Shown in pieces: positions 38,863-50,336 of a stretch of DNA of 64,000 bases; the stretch's first letter is position 1; each line of letters starts with the position of its first letter. A program made the position numbers and the translations under genes. This DNA comes from Edwardsiella tarda ATCC 15947 = NBRC 105688 (lineage in GTDB: Bacteria; Pseudomonadota; Gammaproteobacteria; Enterobacterales; Enterobacteriaceae), in the NCBI RefSeq assembly GCF_003113495.2, contig NZ_CP084506.1, forward strand, positions 3,100,001 through 3,164,000, in the 5' to 3' direction. The notes beneath the pieces are model-generated. The model did not search any database and was not told where the DNA came from. It saw nothing but the letters and a program-made list of their open reading frames with translations.

Positions 38863-39825
38863 TCAGCGCGGATCGTCTTCGGAAAGACGTGACGCCACGA
38901 CCATACGACGTGGTGCCAAACGACCTTGATCATCCACCTCACCGACACCGATAAAGCAGCGTGACTCACCGACGGTGATGCGCACCATACCCTGCGGCGG
39001 CAGGCCCGGCGTCTGAACCGCCTGACCGAGCTGCACGTAACCCGCAACCAGCTCGGACAGGTTCACCTCCGGCAGATGCGCGGCGGCCGTATCCATCGGC
39101 AGCAACAGCGGGTCGAGCAACGTACGCGGCGCGATCCCCTGCGCTTCAGCCTGCGCCAGCAACGCCTGCAACTGCTCCAGCGTCACCATGCGCTCGCTCG
39201 GATAACCAGAGACTTGCAGACGACGCAACACAATGACATGGGCCCCACACCCCAACACCTCACCCAAATCATCGATGATGGTGCGAATGTAGGTTCCCTT
39301 AGAGCAGTGGATCTCCAGCTCCAACTCATCCCCTTCCCAGCGGATAAAGCGCAACTCATATACGGTGATGTCGCGCGCTTCACGCGGTACGGCGATCCCT
39401 TGGCGAGCATACTCATACAATGGCCGCCCCTGGTACTTGAGGGCCGAGTACATCGACGGCACCTGGCGTCCTGCGCCACGGAATCCCGCTAACGCCTGCG
39501 CCAACGCTGCCTCGTCGAACGTCACAGGACGCTCGCTCACCACCTGACCGTCGGCGTCAGAGGTATCGGTGCGCTGCCCTAGGCGGGCAACCACCCGATA
39601 GCGCTTATCCGCATCCAGCAAGAACTGGGAGAATTTGGTCGCCTCGCCTAAGCAGATGGGCAACATGCCCGTGGCGAGCGGATCCAACGCACCGGTATGA
39701 CCCGCCTTATTGGCGTTATAGATGCGCTTCACTTTTTGCAGCACATCGTTCGAGGACATCCCCTGCCCTTTATCTAACAGCAGAACGGCGTTGATATCAC
39801 GGCCGCGACGACGAGGTCGGGACAT
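38863..39825 (-). CDS. truB: tRNA pseudouridine-55 synthase TruB
   Basis: 320 residues. It converts U55 to pseudouridine in the T loop of tRNAs. The catalytic motif is [19 protein letters not shown] with the Asp near residue 48; the [17 protein letters not shown] and C-terminal PUA-like region are also clear. Its ATG overlaps the rbfA stop (TAATG on the minus strand), so the two are translationally coupled. Confidence 0.97.
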   Translation of the reverse strand: MSRPRRRGRDINAVLLLDKGQGMSSNDVLQKVKRIYNANKAGHTGALDPLATGMLPICLGEATKFSQFLLDADKRYRVVARLGQRTDTSDADGQVVSERPVTFDEAALAQALAGFRGAGRQVPSMYSALKYQGRPLYEYARQGIAVPREARDITVYELRFIRWEGDELELEIHCSKGTYIRTIIDDLGEVLGCGAHVIVLRRLQVSGYPSERMVTLEQLQALLAQAEAQGIAPRTLLDPLLLPMDTAAAHLPEVNLSELVAGYVQLGQAVQTPGLPPQGMVRITVGESRCFIGVGEVDDQGRLAPRRMVVASRLSEDDPR

Positions 39826-40223
39826 TACGCCTCCTCGTCACGATCGGCCGCCGTCCGACGCGCCTCATCGTCTTTCACCACGTTACTCACCAGATTGGAC
39901 ATCCGCATCCCTTCGACCAGGGAGGAGTCGTAGGAAAAGGTCAATTCCGGTACGACGCGCAGGCGCATCGCCTTACCCAGCAACATGCGAATAAAGCCTG
40001 AGGCATCCTGCAACGCCTTCAGACCCGCCTTCACCGCCTCCGGCTCGCCATCGTTCAAGAAGGTGACGAAGACTTTGGCATAGGCCAGATCGCGTGAAAC
40101 CTCGACGCCGGAAACCGTCGCCATGCCAACACGCGGATCTTTGACCTCACGTTGCAGGATAATGGCGATCTCTTTCTGCATTTCCTGTGCGACGCGCTGA
40201 GTACGGCTAAATTCTCTTGCCAT
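39825..40223 (-). CDS. rbfA: Ribosome-binding factor A
   Basis: 132-residue KH-fold assembly factor for the 30S subunit, required for 16S rRNA maturation in the cold. [20 protein letters not shown] and [25 protein letters not shown] are typical; the C-terminal tail is acidic and low-complexity. The ATG at 40223 follows GGAG; the frame runs further upstream without support. It overlaps truB and follows infB. Confidence 0.97.
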   Translation of the reverse strand: MAREFSRTQRVAQEMQKEIAIILQREVKDPRVGMATVSGVEVSRDLAYAKVFVTFLNDGEPEAVKAGLKALQDASGFIRMLLGKAMRLRVVPELTFSYDSSLVEGMRMSNLVSNVVKDDEARRTAADRDEEA

Positions 40224-40322
40224 GATCGTTTCTCCAGACAAACAGGGGGGCCTGAGCCCCCCGATTAGCTTTATGCTGTGCTAACGCTTACTCGCCGCCC
40301 CGACAAGGGCGGCGCGACTGAA

Positions 40323-43028
40323 TCAGTCGATAGAGCGTTTCACTTCGATGGTCTCGAACACTTCGATCACGTCACCCGGACGGACGTCGTTGTAGTTCTT
40401 CACACCGATACCACATTCCATACCGTTACGGACTTCGTTGACGTCATCTTTGAAGCGACGCAGGGACTCCAGTTCGCCTTCGTAGATCACCACGTTTTCG
40501 CGCAGGACACGGATCGGGCTGTGACGCTTGACCACACCCTCGGTGACCATACAGCCAGCGATGGCGCCAAACTTCGGAGACTTGAACACATCGCGGACTT
40601 CGGCCAGGCCGATGATTTCCTGCTTGTATTCCGGCGCCAACATGCCGCTCATCGCCTGTTTAACTTCGTCAATCAGATCATAGATGACGGAGTAATAACG
40701 CAGATCCAAGTTTTCCGCTTCCACCACGCGACGCGCAGAGGCATCGGCACGGACGTTGAAGCCTAACAGGATGGCATTGGATGCCGCGGCCAGCGTGGCG
40801 TCGGTTTCGGTAATACCGCCTACGCCAGAGCCGACGATCTTCACCTTCACTTCATCGGTGGAGAGCTTACGCAGAGAGTCGGCAATCGCTTCGACAGAAC
40901 CCTGAACGTCGGCCTTCAGCACGATGTTCAGTTCGGAGACTTCGCCCTCGACCATGTTGGAGAACATATTCTCCAGCTTGGCCTTCTGCTGACGTGCCAG
41001 TTTGACTTCGCGGAACTTGCCCTGACGATACAGCGCCACTTCACGCGCTTTCTTCTCGTCACGCACCACCGTCGCCTCATCCCCCGCCGCCGGCACACCG
41101 GACATACCGAGGATCTCGACAGGGATGGACGGACCGGCTTCCGTGATTTCACGGCCCAGCTCGTCACGCATGGCACGCACGCGGCCATACTCGAAGCCAC
41201 ACAGCACGATGTCGCCCTTGTGCAGCGTACCTTCACGTACCAGCACCGTCGCCACCGGGCCACGGCCCTTGTCCAGGAAGGATTCAATCACTACGCCGCT
41301 GGCCATGCCATTACGCACCGCTTTCAGCTCCAGCACTTCGGACTGCAGCAAGATGGCGTCCAGTAGCTCGTCGATACCGGTCCCTGCTTTCGCGGAAACA
41401 TGGACGAACTGGGCTTCACCGCCCCACTCTTCCGGCATGACGCCATACTGGGACAGTTCGTTCTTCACACGATCCGGATCGGCTTCTGGCTTATCGATCT
41501 TGTTCACCGCCACGACCAACGGAACACCGGCCGCCTTGGCATGCTGAATCGCCTCGATAGTCTGCGGCATCACGCCGTCATCGGCCGCCACCACCAGAAC
41601 CACGATATCGGTCGCCTGAGCACCACGTGCACGCATCGCGGTAAACGCAGCGTGCCCCGGCGTATCCAGGAAGGTGATCATGCCGTTATCGGTCTGAACA
41701 TGATACGCACCGATATGCTGGGTGATCCCGCCCGCTTCACCCGCCGCTACCTTGGTAGAGCGGATGTAGTCCAGCAGTGAGGTTTTACCGTGGTCAACGT
41801 GACCCATGATGGTCACGACCGGCGCACGCGGCTCTGCGGCAGCACCGGTATCACGATCGTTCATGACCGCCTCTTCCAGCTCGTTTTCACGGCGCAGGAT
41901 CACCTTGTGACCCATCTCTTCCGCGACCAGCTGAGCGGTCTCTTGGTCGATGACTTGGTTAATGGTCGCCATCGCGCCCATCTTCATCATCGCCTTGATG
42001 ACCTGGGAACCTTTCACCGCCATCTTGTTAGCCAGTTCGGCCACGGTGATGGTTTCGCCGATCACCACGTCACGGTTAACGGCCTGAGCCGGCTTGGTAA
42101 AGCCCTGCTGCAATGTACTCGGCTTACGCTTACCACCTTTGCCGCCGCGGTTGACCGCACGGGCCTCTTCACGATCGGCCTTAGATTCGGACAGCTTGCT
42201 GCCTTTCTTCTGCTTGGCCGCTTTGCCACCGCGACCGCGGGCACGGCGATCGCCTTCAACCTGGCGATCGTTCTCATCTTCCGCTTCGCGAGCGTGGTGA
42301 GAGGTGGTCACGTGGTAATCGCTGCTATCTTCTTCGCTGGCGTTTTCGGTCCACTTGCCTTCGTTGGCTTCGGCCATACGGCGGGCTTCTTCAGCCACCT
42401 TACGGGCGTCTTCTTCCAGCTTACGGCGCGCTTCTTCTTCTGCCTTGCGTTTCAGTTCAGCGGCTTCAGCTTCGCGCTTGGCCTTTTCCGCCTGCGCAGC
42501 TTTAGTTTTTTCGTCGGTATGTTGGTTGGTCACTTTTTCTTTTTCCGCTGCTTCACGCTTAGCTTTTTCAGCGGCCTCACGTTTGGCTTGTTCTTCTTGT
42601 TGACGCTTGGCCTGCTCTGCGGCTTCGCGCTTGGCCTGTTCGGCCACCTCGCGCTGAGCCTGCTCTTCAGCCTCGCGTTTCGCCTGTTCTTCCGCTTCGC
42701 GCTTCGCCTGAGCCTCGGCTTCCGCCTGGAGGGCCGCAGCGTCGGTCTTCACATAAGTGCGCTTCTTGCGGACTTCAATCTGCACTGACTTACTCTTACC
42801 GCCGGTGCCTGGGACACTCAGCGTGCTACGCGTCTTACGTTGTAGCGTCAGTTTACCGGAAGATCCACCGTGCTCACGATTTAAATGAGCCAGCAGCGCT
42901 TCACGTTCCTGGGGGCTCACAGAGTCGTCGGGTGATTTGTTAATACCTGCATCAGCCAGTTGCTGTACCAGGCGCTCAACCGAAGTTTGGATCTCTGCTG
43001 CCAGTGATTTTACCGTTACTTCTGCCAT
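40323..43028 (-). CDS. infB: Translation initiation factor IF-2
   Basis: 901-residue GTPase placing fMet-tRNA on the 30S subunit. The N-terminus has the IF2_N domain ([20 protein letters not shown]), then a highly charged Lys/Glu/Ala helical region with 8-residue repeats (~107-162), a second basic linker, and the G domain (G1 [10 protein letters not shown]3 DTPGH, G4 NKID) and domains III-IV. A GTG at codon 166 (start base 42533) falls where E. coli begins the shorter IF2-2. AAGGAA precedes the main ATG. Middle gene of the metY-rimP-nusA-infB-rbfA-truB-rpsO-pnp operon. Confidence 0.98.
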   Translation of the reverse strand: MAEVTVKSLAAEIQTSVERLVQQLADAGINKSPDDSVSPQEREALLAHLNREHGGSSGKLTLQRKTRSTLSVPGTGGKSKSVQIEVRKKRTYVKTDAAALQAEAEAQAKREAEEQAKREAEEQAQREVAEQAKREAAEQAKRQQEEQAKREAAEKAKREAAEKEKVTNQHTDEKTKAAQAEKAKREAEAAELKRKAEEEARRKLEEDARKVAEEARRMAEANEGKWTENASEEDSSDYHVTTSHHAREAEDENDRQVEGDRRARGRGGKAAKQKKGSKLSESKADREEARAVNRGGKGGKRKPSTLQQGFTKPAQAVNRDVVIGETITVAELANKMAVKGSQVIKAMMKMGAMATINQVIDQETAQLVAEEMGHKVILRRENELEEAVMNDRDTGAAAEPRAPVVTIMGHVDHGKTSLLDYIRSTKVAAGEAGGITQHIGAYHVQTDNGMITFLDTPGHAAFTAMRARGAQATDIVVLVVAADDGVMPQTIEAIQHAKAAGVPLVVAVNKIDKPEADPDRVKNELSQYGVMPEEWGGEAQFVHVSAKAGTGIDELLDAILLQSEVLELKAVRNGMASGVVIESFLDKGRGPVATVLVREGTLHKGDIVLCGFEYGRVRAMRDELGREITEAGPSIPVEILGMSGVPAAGDEATVVRDEKKAREVALYRQGKFREVKLARQQKAKLENMFSNMVEGEVSELNIVLKADVQGSVEAIADSLRKLSTDEVKVKIVGSGVGGITETDATLAAASNAILLGFNVRADASARRVVEAENLDLRYYSVIYDLIDEVKQAMSGMLAPEYKQEIIGLAEVRDVFKSPKFGAIAGCMVTEGVVKRHSPIRVLRENVVIYEGELESLRRFKDDVNEVRNGMECGIGVKNYNDVRPGDVIEVFETIEVKRSID
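42543..42710 (-). repeat. Tandem 24-base repeats in infB (seven octapeptide units)
   Basis: Seven consecutive units encode [12 protein letters not shown] octapeptides (two [48 protein letters not shown]). At DNA level the units are imperfect 24-mers. They encode a charged single alpha-helix or coiled coil between the IF2_N and G domains. Such arrays vary in copy number between strains. Confidence 0.85.
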
Positions 43029-43052
43029 GCTGTTCCTTCCTGCTACAGTTCA

Positions 43053-44540
43053 TTATTCACTATCGCCAAACCAACAGATATTACGCGCCGCCATGATCAG
43101 CTCACCCGCTGACTCATGGTTCAAGCCTTCAATATCGGTCAGGTCATCGACGCCCTGCTCGGCAAGATCTTCCAGCGTGCACACTCCGCGTGCGGCCAGT
43201 TTAAAGGCGACGCTACGCTCCATGCCCGGCAAATTGAGCAAATCGTCCGCCGGTTTGTTGTCGCCCAGGCTCTCTTCCTGCGCCAGCGCCAGCGTCGTCA
43301 GTGCATTCTTGGCACGGGTACGCAGTGCTTCGACGCTCTCTTCATCCAGGCCATCGATCGCCAGCAGTTCACGCTCCGGTACGTAAGCCAGCTCTTCCAG
43401 CGTGGAGAAGCCTTCTTCGACCAGCAGGGTAGCGAACTCTTCATCGATATCCAGATGCTTGGTAAAGGTATCAATGGCGGCGTGAGCCTCAGCCTGATGT
43501 TTGGCCTGCAGATCCTCCGCCGTCATCACGTTCAGCTCCCAGCCGCTCAGCTGAGACGCCAGACGGACGTTCTGACCGTTACGGCCGATAGCCTGAGCCA
43601 GGTTGGAGGCCTCTACGGCAATATCCATGGTGTGCTTGTCTTCATCGACCACGATGGAGGCGACATCCGCCGGTGCCATCGCGTTGATGACGAACTGTGC
43701 CGGGTTATCGTCCCACAGCACGATATCGATACGTTCACCGCCCAGTTCGCTAGAGACCGCCTGCACGCGTGCACCACGCATGCCGACACAGGCACCGACC
43801 GGATCGATACGCTTGTCATTGGTCTTCACGGCAATCTTGGCACGAGAGCCCGGATCGCGAGCGGCGCCCTTGATTTCGATCACTTCTTCGCCGATCTCCG
43901 GCACTTCGATGCGGAACAGCTCGATCAGCATCTCCGGACGGGAACGGGTGACGAACAACTGTGCGCCACGCGCTTCTGGACGCACCGCGTACAGCACGCC
44001 ACGGATACGGTCGCCCGGACGGAAGTTTTCGCGCGGCAACATGTCTTCACGGCCAATCACCGCTTCGGCGTTGTTGCCCAGATCCAGCGAAATGCTGTCA
44101 CGGTTAACTTTCTTCACCACCCCGGTGACGATTTCACCTTCGTGCTCGCGGAAGGCATCCACGACCATCGCCCGCTCGGCCTCACGCACTTTCTGCACGA
44201 TAACCTGCTTAGCGGTCTGGGTAGTGATACGGTCGAAGGTGACAGATTCGATCTGATCTTCAACATAGTCGCCCAGATCAAACGCCGGATCTTCGAAGCG
44301 TGCCGCTTCCAGCGTAATTTCACGGGTCGGTTGGGTCACTTCCTCGACGATCAGCCAGCGACGGAAAGTATCGAAGTCGCCAGATTTACGATCGATGGCA
44401 ACGCGCACATCGATTTCTTGCTCATATTTTTTCTTGGTAGCCGTAGCCAGCGCGGTTTCCAGCGCCTCAAAAATCTTCTCGCGCGGCAGCGCCTTTTCGT
44501 TGGAAACGGCCTCCACAACAGCCAGAATCTCTTTATTCAT
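43053..44540 (-). CDS. nusA: Transcription termination/antitermination factor NusA
   Basis: 495 residues, the E. coli length. The order is N-terminal RNAP-binding domain, S1 ([24 protein letters not shown]), two KH domains ([26 protein letters not shown] and [21 protein letters not shown]), then two acidic AR repeats with [21 protein letters not shown]. NusA stimulates pausing and termination and takes part in antitermination. Between rimP (21 bases upstream) and infB. Confidence 0.98.
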   Translation of the reverse strand: MNKEILAVVEAVSNEKALPREKIFEALETALATATKKKYEQEIDVRVAIDRKSGDFDTFRRWLIVEEVTQPTREITLEAARFEDPAFDLGDYVEDQIESVTFDRITTQTAKQVIVQKVREAERAMVVDAFREHEGEIVTGVVKKVNRDSISLDLGNNAEAVIGREDMLPRENFRPGDRIRGVLYAVRPEARGAQLFVTRSRPEMLIELFRIEVPEIGEEVIEIKGAARDPGSRAKIAVKTNDKRIDPVGACVGMRGARVQAVSSELGGERIDIVLWDDNPAQFVINAMAPADVASIVVDEDKHTMDIAVEASNLAQAIGRNGQNVRLASQLSGWELNVMTAEDLQAKHQAEAHAAIDTFTKHLDIDEEFATLLVEEGFSTLEELAYVPERELLAIDGLDEESVEALRTRAKNALTTLALAQEESLGDNKPADDLLNLPGMERSVAFKLAARGVCTLEDLAEQGVDDLTDIEGLNHESAGELIMAARNICWFGDSE

Positions 44541-44561
44541 CCTAGTTGCCTCATCCGAACG

Positions 44562-45014
44562 TTAAAAGTGGGGTACCAGGTTCGCTTTCTGGACATTGCT
44601 CAGCGCGAACACTTCATCTTTGCCATCAACCGTGACCGTAATCATCTCGCCGTCTACCGCCTTGATGACACCCTGCCACTTGCGACGATTCTGCATCGCC
44701 ATCCGCAATACCAGCGTCACTTCCTCATTCAGAAAACGGGTGTAATGTTCGGCGGTAAACAACGGGCGATCCATCCCCGGCGAGGAGACTTCCAGGTTAT
44801 AGGCGACTGAAATCGGATCCTCTACGTCAAGAACGGCGCTGACCTGGTGGCTAACATCAGCACAATCATCAACAGTGATACCTTCTTCACTATCGATATA
44901 GATTCGCAGCGTTGAATGGCGGCCACGGATGAACTCAATCCCGACCAGCTCGAAGCCCAGGGCTTCGACCGGCGCCGTAATCATCTCTGTTAATTTTTGC
45001 TCTAATGTGGACAA
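44562..45014 (-). CDS. rimP: Ribosome maturation factor RimP
   Basis: 150 residues from the TTG at 45014, which gives the family start [24 protein letters not shown] and the same length as E. coli RimP. A GTG at 45020 and a TTG at 45026 are in frame, and a G-rich GGGGGTGG stretch serves as ribosome site. RimP has an N-terminal alpha/beta domain and a C-terminal SH3-like domain ([35 protein letters not shown]), and aids 30S maturation. Confidence 0.92.
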   Translation of the reverse strand: MSTLEQKLTEMITAPVEALGFELVGIEFIRGRHSTLRIYIDSEEGITVDDCADVSHQVSAVLDVEDPISVAYNLEVSSPGMDRPLFTAEHYTRFLNEEVTLVLRMAMQNRRKWQGVIKAVDGEMITVTVDGKDEVFALSNVQKANLVPHF

Positions 45015-45072
45015 GCCCACCCCCAAGACATAAAAAAAGGGCCTTATAGCCCAGTGATTCTGTTGTCAGATA

Positions 45073-45098
45073 ACAAAAAACCCCGAATAATCGGGGCT
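45073..45098 (-). terminator. Terminator between metY and rimP
   Basis: On the minus strand AAGCCCCGATTATTCGGGG is followed by TTTTTTG, giving a six-base GC-rich stem with U-tract. It lies after the tRNA-fMet gene and before rimP, where E. coli has partial terminators inside the metY-nusA operon, so it probably attenuates rather than fully stops transcription. Confidence 0.75.
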
Positions 45099-45151
45099 TT
45101 ATGCAACTGGACCCTATATACCGCCAAGCGGGATTCGAAGCCAGTCTCGCA

Positions 45152-45220
45152 AGTATATTTTTCAAATGATACTTCGCGGCCCGAGGCTCTGCGTTAACAG
45201 TATATTTGAAAATAGATACT
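45152..45220. repeat. Paired palindromic element beside tRNA-fMet
   Basis: Two 22-base segments (45152-45173 and 45199-45220) lie in opposite orientation. They share a TTTTCAAAT core and AGTAT/ATACT ends, each with one extra base relative to the other; each is itself roughly palindromic. The spacer is GC-rich (CGCGGCCCGAGGC). Just upstream, GGATTCGAAGCC resembles a tRNA T-arm. Origin unknown: small repeat, tRNA debris or old attachment site. Confidence 0.45.
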
Positions 45221-45229
45221 GAAGGAAAT

Positions 45230-45306
<77 letters not shown>

Positions 45307-45362
45307 TCCGAATCGTGGCGAATTCTACTCTAACAGCGTAGAAAAAACAACATATCTAGGAT

Positions 45363-45449
45363 TGGTACCGAGGACGGGACTTGAACCCGTAAGCCCTATT
45401 GGGCACTACCACCTCAAGGTAGCGTGTCTACCAATTCCACCACCTCGGC
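45363..45449 (-). tRNA. leuU: tRNA-Leu (GAG), leuU
   Basis: 87 bases including CCA, with the long variable arm of class II tRNAs. The minus strand begins GCCGAGGTGGTGGAATTGG and the anticodon loop TTGAGGT contains GAG. It lies between secG and metY, matching E. coli leuU. Confidence 0.96.
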
Positions 45450-45502
45450 ATTTAGGTACCATGACGCCAGACGCATCATGGCAAAACTCACTGCGGGAAC
45501 GA

Positions 45503-45838
45503 TCAGTTCGGGATATCGCTGCTCGGCGTAGCCGGTGCGGCCGGTTTAGCCGGCTGTTCAGTCTTTACAGGCTGACCCAGGTTGTCCCACTCACTGCCTT
45601 GCTTATTCTGATGACCGCTCAGGTTGCCCAACACCAGGCTCAGCACGAAAAACAGCGTCGCCAGGATGCCCGTCGTACGGGTCATAAAGTTGCCGCTACC
45701 GCTGGAACCAAACAGCGTCGCCGAGGCGCCTGCGCCGAATGAAGCGCCCATGTCAGCACCTTTACCCTGCTGCAACATGATCAGGGCGATCAACGCCACA
45801 GAGATCAGCAGGAAAATTACCAAAAGAGCTTCATACAT
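45503..45838 (-). CDS. secG: Protein-export membrane protein SecG
   Basis: 111 residues. Two hydrophobic helices (residues ~2-24 and ~51-72) with the conserved loop LQQGKGADMGASFGAGASATLFGS mark SecG, the SecYEG subunit that aids SecA-driven translocation. The tail is Pro/Ala-rich. The ATG at 45838 gives MYEALLVIFLL, the family start; the frame extends to 45865. leuU follows 53 bases downstream. Confidence 0.96.
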   Translation of the reverse strand: MYEALLVIFLLISVALIALIMLQQGKGADMGASFGAGASATLFGSSGSGNFMTRTTGILATLFFVLSLVLGNLSGHQNKQGSEWDNLGQPVKTEQPAKPAAPATPSSDIPN

Positions 45839-45979
45839 AGTCGTACCTGATTCCTTGCGGCCCATCCGCAGTCAAAAGCTTCCATCGAACCCATGGATAA
45901 AACATCCACTGAAGCGGGTGTGAATACTACCCAATGCCGTTAGAGGGCGCAAGGGTAAATTTTCCTCGCCGATGCGATT

Positions 45980-46025
45980 GGCGGAAAAAGCGGCAAAAGG
46001 TGCGCCTGATGCCGTTTTTTCCGCC
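45980..46025 (-). terminator. glmM terminator, long stem
   Basis: GGCGGAAAAAGCGGC (45980-45994) and GCCGTTTTTTCCGCC (46011-46025) match at 14 of 15 positions. On the minus strand an inner CGGC...GCCG stem is followed by CTTTTT, whose Ts can also pair with the upstream A-run: an intrinsic terminator with paired A/U tracts. It starts nine bases after the glmM stop. Confidence 0.75.
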
Positions 46026-46033
46026 ACAGGTCG

Positions 46034-47371
46034 TCAGCCGACCGCCTTCACCGCCGCCGCGATGCTCTCGGCTAAACGCGTCACCTGCGCCAGCTCCTCG
46101 CCCTCGACCATCACGCGGATCAACGGCTCGGTGCCAGACTTACGCAGCAATACCCGCCCCCGACCGGCCAGTTGTTGTTCAACCTCGACACAGGCCTGTT
46201 GCACCGCGGCATCCTGCAAGGGATCGTTTTGCCCGGCAAAGCGCACATTGACTAACACCTGCGGCAGCAGGGTCATACCGCTGCACAGATCCGCCAGACT
46301 CATGTGATTGCGCGCCATCGCCGCCAACACTTGCAGGCCCGCGACGATACCATCCCCGGTCGTCGTCTGATCCAGAATGATAACATGGCCGGAATTCTCC
46401 GCGCCCATGCGCCATCCCTTCTCTTGCAGGGTCTCCAACACATAACGGTCGCCCACCTTGGCCCGCGCAAAGGGGATACCCAGCTGTTTCAATGCCAGTT
46501 CCAATCCCATGTTGCTCATCAAGGTGCCCACCACGCCGCCATGCAATTTACCCTGGCGCAGCGCCTCGCGCGCCACGATATACAGGATCTGATCGCCGTC
46601 GACCTTGTTACCCTGATGATCGACCATGATCAGACGATCACCGTCACCGTCAAAGGCCATCCCTAAATCCGCCTGCTCGGCGACGACACGCGCCTGCAGG
46701 GCACGGACATCCGTCGCCCCGCACTCTTTATTGATGTTCATCCCGTCCGGCGAGGTGCCGATGGTGATCACCTCCGCTCCCAGCTCACGCAGCACATTCG
46801 GTGCAATGTGGTAGGTCGCACCGTTGGCGCAGTCGGCGACGATCTTCAATCCGTTCAGGCTCAAGGCGTTCGGGAAGGTGCTCTTACAGAATTCAATGTA
46901 ACGACCGGCCGCATCTACGATACGACTGGCCTTACCCAACTCCGCCGATTCGACACAGGTCAGCGGCTTCTCTAACTCGGCCTCGATCGCCGCCTCGACC
47001 TCGTCCGGCAACTTGGTACCGTCGATGGAGAAGAACTTAATCCCATTATCATAGTAAGGGTTATGGGAGGCGGAGATGACGATGCCTGCCTCGGCGCGGA
47101 AGGTACGCGTCAGGTAGGCGATGGCTGGCGTCGGCATCGGCCCGGTGAAGGCGGCCGAGAGACCGGCCGCCGCCAGCCCTGCCTCAAGCGCCGACTCCAG
47201 CATATAACCGGAGATACGCGTATCTTTACCGATGATGATCTTGCGTGAGCCATGACGCGCTAAGACCTTGCCTGCCGCCCAACCCAACTTGAGCACAAAG
47301 TCAGGAGTTATCGGATTACTGCCCACCTTGCCACGAATGCCATCGGTACCAAAATATTTACGTTCACTCAT
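46034..47371 (-). CDS. glmM: Phosphoglucosamine mutase GlmM
   Basis: 445 residues. It interconverts glucosamine-6-P and glucosamine-1-P for UDP-GlcNAc synthesis. The phosphorylated serine is Ser102 in [12 protein letters not shown]; the metal loop AFDGDGDR and the phosphate-binding [15 protein letters not shown] are also present. The ribosome site AAGGA overlaps the folP stop, leaving six bases between the genes; they are coupled as in E. coli. Confidence 0.97.
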   Translation of the reverse strand: MSERKYFGTDGIRGKVGSNPITPDFVLKLGWAAGKVLARHGSRKIIIGKDTRISGYMLESALEAGLAAAGLSAAFTGPMPTPAIAYLTRTFRAEAGIVISASHNPYYDNGIKFFSIDGTKLPDEVEAAIEAELEKPLTCVESAELGKASRIVDAAGRYIEFCKSTFPNALSLNGLKIVADCANGATYHIAPNVLRELGAEVITIGTSPDGMNINKECGATDVRALQARVVAEQADLGMAFDGDGDRLIMVDHQGNKVDGDQILYIVAREALRQGKLHGGVVGTLMSNMGLELALKQLGIPFARAKVGDRYVLETLQEKGWRMGAENSGHVIILDQTTTGDGIVAGLQVLAAMARNHMSLADLCSGMTLLPQVLVNVRFAGQNDPLQDAAVQQACVEVEQQLAGRGRVLLRKSGTEPLIRVMVEGEELAQVTRLAESIAAAVKAVG

Positions 47372-47377
47372 TTGCTT

Positions 47378-48211
47378 TTATTCCTTCGCTGAAAGTGTGG
47401 CTTCCACCACGCGCATGGCGTCGACGGTCTCACGCACATCGTGCACACGGATAATCTGCGCTCCCTGCATCGCGGCAATCACGGCGCACGCGACGCTGCC
47501 GGCAATCCGCTGGGACGGAGGCACATTCAATAATTGCCCGATCATCGACTTGCGGGACATCCCCACTAAGAGTGGCAAACCGTGGTGGTGAAAGTGCGCC
47601 AGGTGAGCCAGAAGGCGGTAATTATGCGTCAAGTTCTTGCCGAAGCCAAAACCGGGATCGAGGATCAGGCGTTCGCGCGCGATCCCCCCGGCCACGCAGC
47701 GCGCGATCTGAGCCGTAAGGTAGGCGTCAACTTCCGCCACCACGTCGTCATACTGTGGGCTCTGTTGCATGCTCTTCGGCTCCCCCTGCATATGCATCAG
47801 GCAGACCGGTAGCCCACTCTCGGCCGCCGCCGCCAAGGCTCCCGGCTCACTCAGCGAACGGATGTCATTGATCATGTCGGCTCCCGCGGCGCTACAAGCG
47901 CGGATCACGGCGGCCTTCGAGGTGTCAACGGAAACCCAAACTTCGAAGCGCTGCGTCAACGCCTCGACGACCGGCACCACCCGCGCCAGCTCCTCCTCCG
48001 TACTCACCTCGGCGGCACCGGGACGCGTCGACTCACCGCCGACATCGATAATGGTGGCGCCCGCCATGATCATCGACTCGGCGTGGCGCAATGCGGCATC
48101 CAACACATTATGACGCCCACCGTCGGAGAAGGAGTCGGGGGTAACATTCAAGATCCCCATCACCTGGGGATAATTGAGATTGAGGGTAAGATCGCGAGAC
48201 CTGAGCAGCAT
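47378..48211 (-). CDS. folP: Dihydropteroate synthase FolP
   Basis: 277 residues. It condenses p-aminobenzoate with hydroxymethyl-dihydropterin pyrophosphate in folate synthesis and is the sulfonamide target. Motifs: GILNVTPDSFSDGG, IDVGGESTRPGA, DINDIRS-like MINDIRSLS, LMHMQG, DPGFGFGKN, MSRKSMIG. The ATG at 48211 with upstream AAGGTG matches the E. coli start; the longer frame to 48259 enters the ftsH terminator. Confidence 0.96.
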   Translation of the reverse strand: MLLRSRDLTLNLNYPQVMGILNVTPDSFSDGGRHNVLDAALRHAESMIMAGATIIDVGGESTRPGAAEVSTEEELARVVPVVEALTQRFEVWVSVDTSKAAVIRACSAAGADMINDIRSLSEPGALAAAAESGLPVCLMHMQGEPKSMQQSPQYDDVVAEVDAYLTAQIARCVAGGIARERLILDPGFGFGKNLTHNYRLLAHLAHFHHHGLPLLVGMSRKSMIGQLLNVPPSQRIAGSVACAVIAAMQGAQIIRVHDVRETVDAMRVVEATLSAKE

Positions 48212-48256
48212 CGGCAACACCTTTGGCAAAGAAAAATCAGAGAGGATATTGGAACG

Positions 48257-48285
48257 CAAAAAAAAACCCCGGGCAAGCCGGGGTT
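48257..48285 (-). terminator. ftsH terminator
   Basis: AACCCCGG (48265-48272) and CCGGGGTT (48278-48285) pair around a five-base loop; the minus strand continues with ten Ts. It separates ftsH from folP, so folP-glmM need a promoter nearby or read-through. Confidence 0.88.
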
Positions 48286-48306
48286 GTTGCGTAGCGGTAT
48301 GCGGAA

Positions 48307-50280
48307 TTACTTCTCGCCACCGTTATGTTGATCGCGATCGTCGTCGCTGCGTACCGTGCTGTTATCTTCCGCGGGCGTCGTCGGCTCTGCCGGGGCCGCC
48401 GTCGGCTGAGGTTGTGCCTGCGCTGCAGGTTGCTGAGCCTGAGCCTGGCGGTTAGCCTGCTCATCCAACCAGCCTGCCGGTGGGCGAACCTCACGGCGCG
48501 CCATCAGATCATCGACCTGCGGTGCATCGATGGTCTCATACTTCATCAACGCATCCTTCATGGCATGCATGATATCCATATTATCGACCAGCAACTGCCG
48601 AGCACGTTGGTAGTTACGTTCGATCAGCGCCTTGACCTCTTGGTCGATGATACGCGCCGTCTCGTCGGACATGTGCTTGCTCTTAGCGACAGAGCGGCCG
48701 AGGAAGACCTCGCCCTCCTCTTCGGCATACAGCAACGGCCCCAACTTCTCGGAGAAGCCCCACTGAGTCACCATGTTACGGGCAATGGTGGTCGCCTGCT
48801 TGATATCCTGTGATGCCCCGGTAGAGACATTCTCGGTACCGTAAATCAGCTCTTCGGCCAGACGACCGCCGTAGGCGACAGAGATCATGCTTTCCAGCTT
48901 CTGACGGCTGTAGCTGATGGAGTCACCCTGCGGCAGGAAAAAGGTCACGCCCAATGCACGGCCGCGCGGAATAATCGTCACCTTATGCACCGGATCATGC
49001 TCCGGGACCAAACGACCGATGATCGCATGCCCGGCTTCATGGTAGGCCGTTGACTCTTTTTGCGCCTCGGTCATCACCATGGAACGGCGCTCAGCCCCCA
49101 TCATGATCTTATCTTTGGCCTTTTCGAACTCGACCATCGAGACGACACGCTTGTTGTTACGTGCAGCGAACAACGCCGCCTCGTTAACCAGGTTAGCCAG
49201 ATCGGCACCGGAGAAGCCCGGCGTACCACGCGCGATCACCGAAGCATCGATATCCGTTGCCAACGGGACTCGGCGCATATGCACCTTCAGGATCTGCTCA
49301 CGACCACGCACATCCGGCAAACCAACCACGACCTGACGGTCGAAACGACCGGGACGCAGCAGCGCCGGGTCCAGCACGTCTGGACGGTTAGTGGCGGCGA
49401 TAACGATGATGCCTTCATTGCCTTCGAAGCCATCCATCTCGACCAGCATCTGGTTCAGGGTCTGCTCACGTTCATCGTGACCGCCGCCCAAACCTGCGCC
49501 ACGCTGACGGCCCACGGCATCGATCTCATCGATAAAGATGATGCACGGTGCCGCCTTCTTAGCCTGCTCGAACATGTCACGTACACGAGAGGCACCGACG
49601 CCGACAAACATCTCGACAAAGTCAGAACCAGAAATCGTGAAAAAGGGTACCTTCGCCTCACCGGCGATCGCCTTGGCCAGCAAGGTCTTACCGGTCCCCG
49701 GCGGCCCCACCATCAGGATACCTTTGGGGATCTTGCCGCCTAACTTCTGGAAACGGCTCGGATCACGTAGGTACTCTACCAACTCGCCGACCTCTTCTTT
49801 GGCCTCATCGCAACCGGCCACATCGGCAAAGGTGGTTTTGATCTGATCTTCCGTCAACATGCGCGCCTTACTCTTACCGAACGACATGGCGCCTTTCCCG
49901 CCGCCGCCCTGCATTTGGCGCATAAAGAAGATCCAGACACCGATCAGCAACAGCATCGGGAACCAAGAGATAAAGATCGACGTCAGCAGGCTCGGCTCTT
50001 CCGGCGGCTCACCGATCACTTTTACATTCTTGGTTAACAGAGAATCCAACAGTTTCGGATCATTAATCGGAATGTAGGTGGTATAACGATTACCATCCTT
50101 CTTGGTAACGTTGATCGCACGCCCATCAATGCTGACCTGGCGCACCTGATCCTGGTTAACCTCGGTCAGGAACGTCGAGTAGTCCACCCTGCGGCTATTT
50201 GATTCGCTGGGCCCAAAGCTCTGGAAAACCGACATCAGCACTACCGCGATGACCAGCCAGAGAATTAGGTTTTTCGCCAT
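48307..50280 (-). CDS. ftsH: Membrane-bound ATP-dependent zinc protease FtsH
   Basis: 657 residues from MAKNLILW; a start three codons upstream (50289) is also possible. Two transmembrane helices (~4-24 and ~99-119) flank a periplasmic domain; then the AAA+ module with Walker A GPPGTGKT (~residue 195), Walker [12 protein letters not shown] and SRH, and the zinc protease site HEAGH (~415). The tail is rich in Gln, Ala, Pro and longer than in E. coli (644). FtsH degrades sigma-32, LpxC and unassembled membrane proteins. Downstream of rlmE as in E. coli. Confidence 0.97.
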   Translation of the reverse strand: MAKNLILWLVIAVVLMSVFQSFGPSESNSRRVDYSTFLTEVNQDQVRQVSIDGRAINVTKKDGNRYTTYIPINDPKLLDSLLTKNVKVIGEPPEEPSLLTSIFISWFPMLLLIGVWIFFMRQMQGGGGKGAMSFGKSKARMLTEDQIKTTFADVAGCDEAKEEVGELVEYLRDPSRFQKLGGKIPKGILMVGPPGTGKTLLAKAIAGEAKVPFFTISGSDFVEMFVGVGASRVRDMFEQAKKAAPCIIFIDEIDAVGRQRGAGLGGGHDEREQTLNQMLVEMDGFEGNEGIIVIAATNRPDVLDPALLRPGRFDRQVVVGLPDVRGREQILKVHMRRVPLATDIDASVIARGTPGFSGADLANLVNEAALFAARNNKRVVSMVEFEKAKDKIMMGAERRSMVMTEAQKESTAYHEAGHAIIGRLVPEHDPVHKVTIIPRGRALGVTFFLPQGDSISYSRQKLESMISVAYGGRLAEELIYGTENVSTGASQDIKQATTIARNMVTQWGFSEKLGPLLYAEEEGEVFLGRSVAKSKHMSDETARIIDQEVKALIERNYQRARQLLVDNMDIMHAMKDALMKYETIDAPQVDDLMARREVRPPAGWLDEQANRQAQAQQPAAQAQPQPTAAPAEPTTPAEDNSTVRSDDDRDQHNGGEK

Positions 50281-50336
50281 GTCACTCAAGGGATTAACCT
50301 CTTTTTACAACTGTGTTAACAAACAGCGTTAGGGTA

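Noticed and set aside
40278..40766. Plus-strand frame opposite the 3' end of infB
   Set aside because: Antisense shadow with Asp/His/Thr-rich translation and no start signal.
43116..44810. 564-codon open frame opposite nusA and rimP
   Set aside because: Shadow of two well-supported genes, low-complexity His/Gln/Arg-rich translation, no start signal and no recognisable domain.
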